Positions 5,048 to 6,621 of a stretch of DNA of 6,621 bases are shown in pieces. The stretch comes from Candidatus Woesearchaeota archaeon. Its GTDB lineage: Archaea; Nanobdellota; Nanobdellia; Woesearchaeales; ARS49. The position numbers and the translations under genes were made by a program. The notes under the pieces were generated by a model that was given only the letters and a program-made list of their open reading frames with translations, made no database searches and was not told the origin of the DNA. Within the stretch, counting starts at the first letter, position 1, and the number at the start of each line of letters is the position of its first letter. The stretch covers positions 1-6,621 of the forward strand of contig RFLK01000025.1 in the NCBI GenBank assembly GCA_003694525.1. Direction: 5' to 3'.

Positions 5048-6621
5048 AAATACACCAACAGCTCGATACAGGAAAACTATTCTGCAAATGCCCCTCAAAA
5101 CTCAATGAAAACCCGCCCGAATACACAATAGAGAGAAGACTGCGCGCAGTCATAGGAGAGAGCGGAGAAGTTGACCCTGCAGCAGCAGCGCAAGCGATGA
5201 GAGCGCGAGAAAACATATACGAATGCCACGATGAGAACGTATGCCTTATAGACCTTGACGAAGAACCTCCAAGACCAATAAGAGAAGAAGCGCTCAAAAT
5301 AGCAATACAAGCAGGAAAACTGCTCAAAGCAAGATTCGTAGATGAAGCGCAAGTCATGCGCAAAATAGTGATAGATGGCAGCAACACAACAGGATTTCAA
5401 AGAACAACGCTAATTGCAATGGACGGCTCAATACAATCAACAAAAGGGCCAATAAGAATACCCACAGTAATACTCGAAGAAGACAGCGCAAGAATAATAG
5501 AAGAGAGGGAGAGCAAAAGCGTATACCGGCTTGACCGGCTAGGAATTCCCCTGCTTGAAATAAGCACCGCCCCTGAAATAACAAGCCCAGAGCAATGCCA
5601 AGAAGTTGCAAGAGAGCTAGGGCTAATATTAAGGTCACTTCCAGTCAAAAGAGGGCAAGGAACCATAAGGCAGGACGTCAATGTCAGCATAAAGGGAGGC
5701 GCAAGAGTTGAAATAAAAGGAGCGCAAGACTTGAAACTTTTGCCAACACTCGTAAAACTTGAAGCTCAAAGACAAGAAAACCTGATCAAAATAAAAAAAG
5801 AGCTTGCAAAAAGAAAAGCAAAGATAACAACAAGCAAACCAAAAGACATCACACACCTGCTTGAGAGAAGCAATAGCAAAATCATAAACTCAGCCCTTGC
5901 AAGAGGAGGTAAAGTCTTGAGCATAAAACTTCCCGGATTTTCAAGCCTTTTAGGAATTGAACTTCAACCTGGCAGAAGGCTTGGAAGCGAGCTGTCCGAC
6001 AGAGCAAAATGGGCATCAAGCGTTAAAGGACTGTTCCATTCAGATGAGCTTCCAAACTACGGAATAGAAAAAGAAGAAGTTAGGAAAATAAAACAAGCGC
6101 TCTTGTGCAAAGAAGAAGATGCGTTCATACTCGTTGCAGCACAAGAGGATGAGGCCCTGCGCGCAATAAACGCCGCAGTAAAAAGAGCACAAGAATCCAT
6201 AAAAGGAGTTCCAAAAGAAGTGAGAAAAGCAATGCCCGACGGCACGACAAGATTCATCAGACCCATGCCGGGAGCTTCGCGAATGTACCCAGAGACGGAT
6301 GTTCTTCCAATCAAAATAACAAAAGAAAAACTATCGGTCGAATTGCCAGAGACAATACAAGAGAAGACAAAAAGATACAAAAAAATACTCCCTGAGGATA
6401 TAGCAAAAGCCCTTGCAAAAAGTCAGAAGACAAAACTATTCGACCTTTGCATAAAAAAATTCAAAAGTCTTAAGCCAGCATATATTGCTGAAGTAATTCT
6501 CACAACTCCTGCAGTAATAAAAAGAGAGTACGGAGTTGAAATAAACCCGAGCGATCAAGACTTTGAAGACCTGTTCTCAGCCCTTGAGAGAGGGAAAATA
6601 GCAAAAGAGAGCATAATAGAC
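5023..6621 (+). CDS. gatE: Glutamyl-tRNA(Gln) amidotransferase subunit E, 3' end missing
   Basis: GatE binds Glu-tRNA(Gln), phosphorylates the glutamate and, with ammonia from GatD, makes Gln-tRNA(Gln). The frame is open from ATG 5023 to the window edge (533 residues); family members are usually about 620-640, so roughly the last 90-100 residues are outside. Visible are the GatB/E signature G-L-E-I-H-Q-Q-L-D-T-G-K-L-F-C (7-21), D-G-S-N-T-T-G-F-Q-R-T (118-128), R-Q-D-V-N-V-S-I (216-223) and G-A-R-V-E-I-K-G (226-233). L-P-G-F-x-x-L-L-G (303-311) opens the GAD-like insert that marks GatE against bacterial GatB; the insert runs to about 410. The helical tail begins near 440 and is cut. The start overlaps the MJ1316-domain gene by 25 bases and has a strong ribosome binding site. 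It is intact as far as visible. Confidence 0.96.
   Translation, partial: MAKITCGLEIHQQLDTGKLFCKCPSKLNENPPEYTIERRLRAVIGESGEVDPAAAAQAMRARENIYECHDENVCLIDLDEEPPRPIREEALKIAIQAGKLLKARFVDEAQVMRKIVIDGSNTTGFQRTTLIAMDGSIQSTKGPIRIPTVILEEDSARIIEERESKSVYRLDRLGIPLLEISTAPEITSPEQCQEVARELGLILRSLPVKRGQGTIRQDVNVSIKGGARVEIKGAQDLKLLPTLVKLEAQRQENLIKIKKELAKRKAKITTSKPKDITHLLERSNSKIINSALARGGKVLSIKLPGFSSLLGIELQPGRRLGSELSDRAKWASSVKGLFHSDELPNYGIEKEEVRKIKQALLCKEEDAFILVAAQEDEALRAINAAVKRAQESIKGVPKEVRKAMPDGTTRFIRPMPGASRMYPETDVLPIKITKEKLSVELPETIQEKTKRYKKILPEDIAKALAKSQKTKLFDLCIKKFKSLKPAYIAEVILTTPAVIKREYGVEINPSDQDFEDLFSALERGKIAKESIID

Noticed and set aside
4941..5690. Several minus-strand open frames
   Set aside because: They are shadows of gatE, which is secure from its family motifs.

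Overview
The window looks archaeal. It carries GatD and the start of GatE, the archaea-specific amidotransferase that makes Gln-tRNA(Gln), together with an MJ1316-domain (DUF504/UPF0248) protein. Its promoters are TATA boxes with BRE-like purines 21 to 24 nt before the presumed transcript starts. One tRNA gene lacks an encoded CCA. The lineage cannot be fixed from sequence alone. The compact TruD and the zinc-LID, bacterial-length adenylate kinase would fit a small-genome archaeon such as a DPANN member, but that is a guess.

Layout from left to right. Positions 1-139 are ambiguous: a possible minus-strand gene start (67 leftwards) and a coding-like, start-less extension of the next frame. Positions 140-1113 (+) hold an unrecognised helical protein coupled by an ATGA overlap to adk. 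Positions 1088-2005 (-) hold a short truD that converges on adk with a 26-bp overlap. Positions 2080-2154 (-) are tRNA-Arg(CCT) with its own TATA box at 2179-2186. Positions 2220-3455 (-) encode a membrane-bound processive family 2 glycosyltransferase. Positions 3456-3545 form a compact divergent promoter. Positions 3546-6621 (+) hold the operon gatD / MJ1316-domain gene / gatE, with both junctions overlapping and gatE cut by the right edge.

Most of the window serves translation: GatDE supplies Gln-tRNA, TruD modifies tRNA, tRNA-Arg decodes AGG, the small MJ1316-domain protein probably binds RNA ends, and Adk balances adenine nucleotides. The glycosyltransferase is the exception, acting in envelope polysaccharide synthesis.

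The most unusual property is a strong strand asymmetry. The + strand is rich in A and C even inside minus-strand genes, so codon choice depends on orientation: Lys is almost always AAA in + genes and AAG in the minus genes. The other points worth attention are the MJ1316-domain gene wedged between gatD and gatE, the symmetric leaderless divergent promoter, and the unresolved left end. I see no mobile element, CRISPR array or defence cassette.
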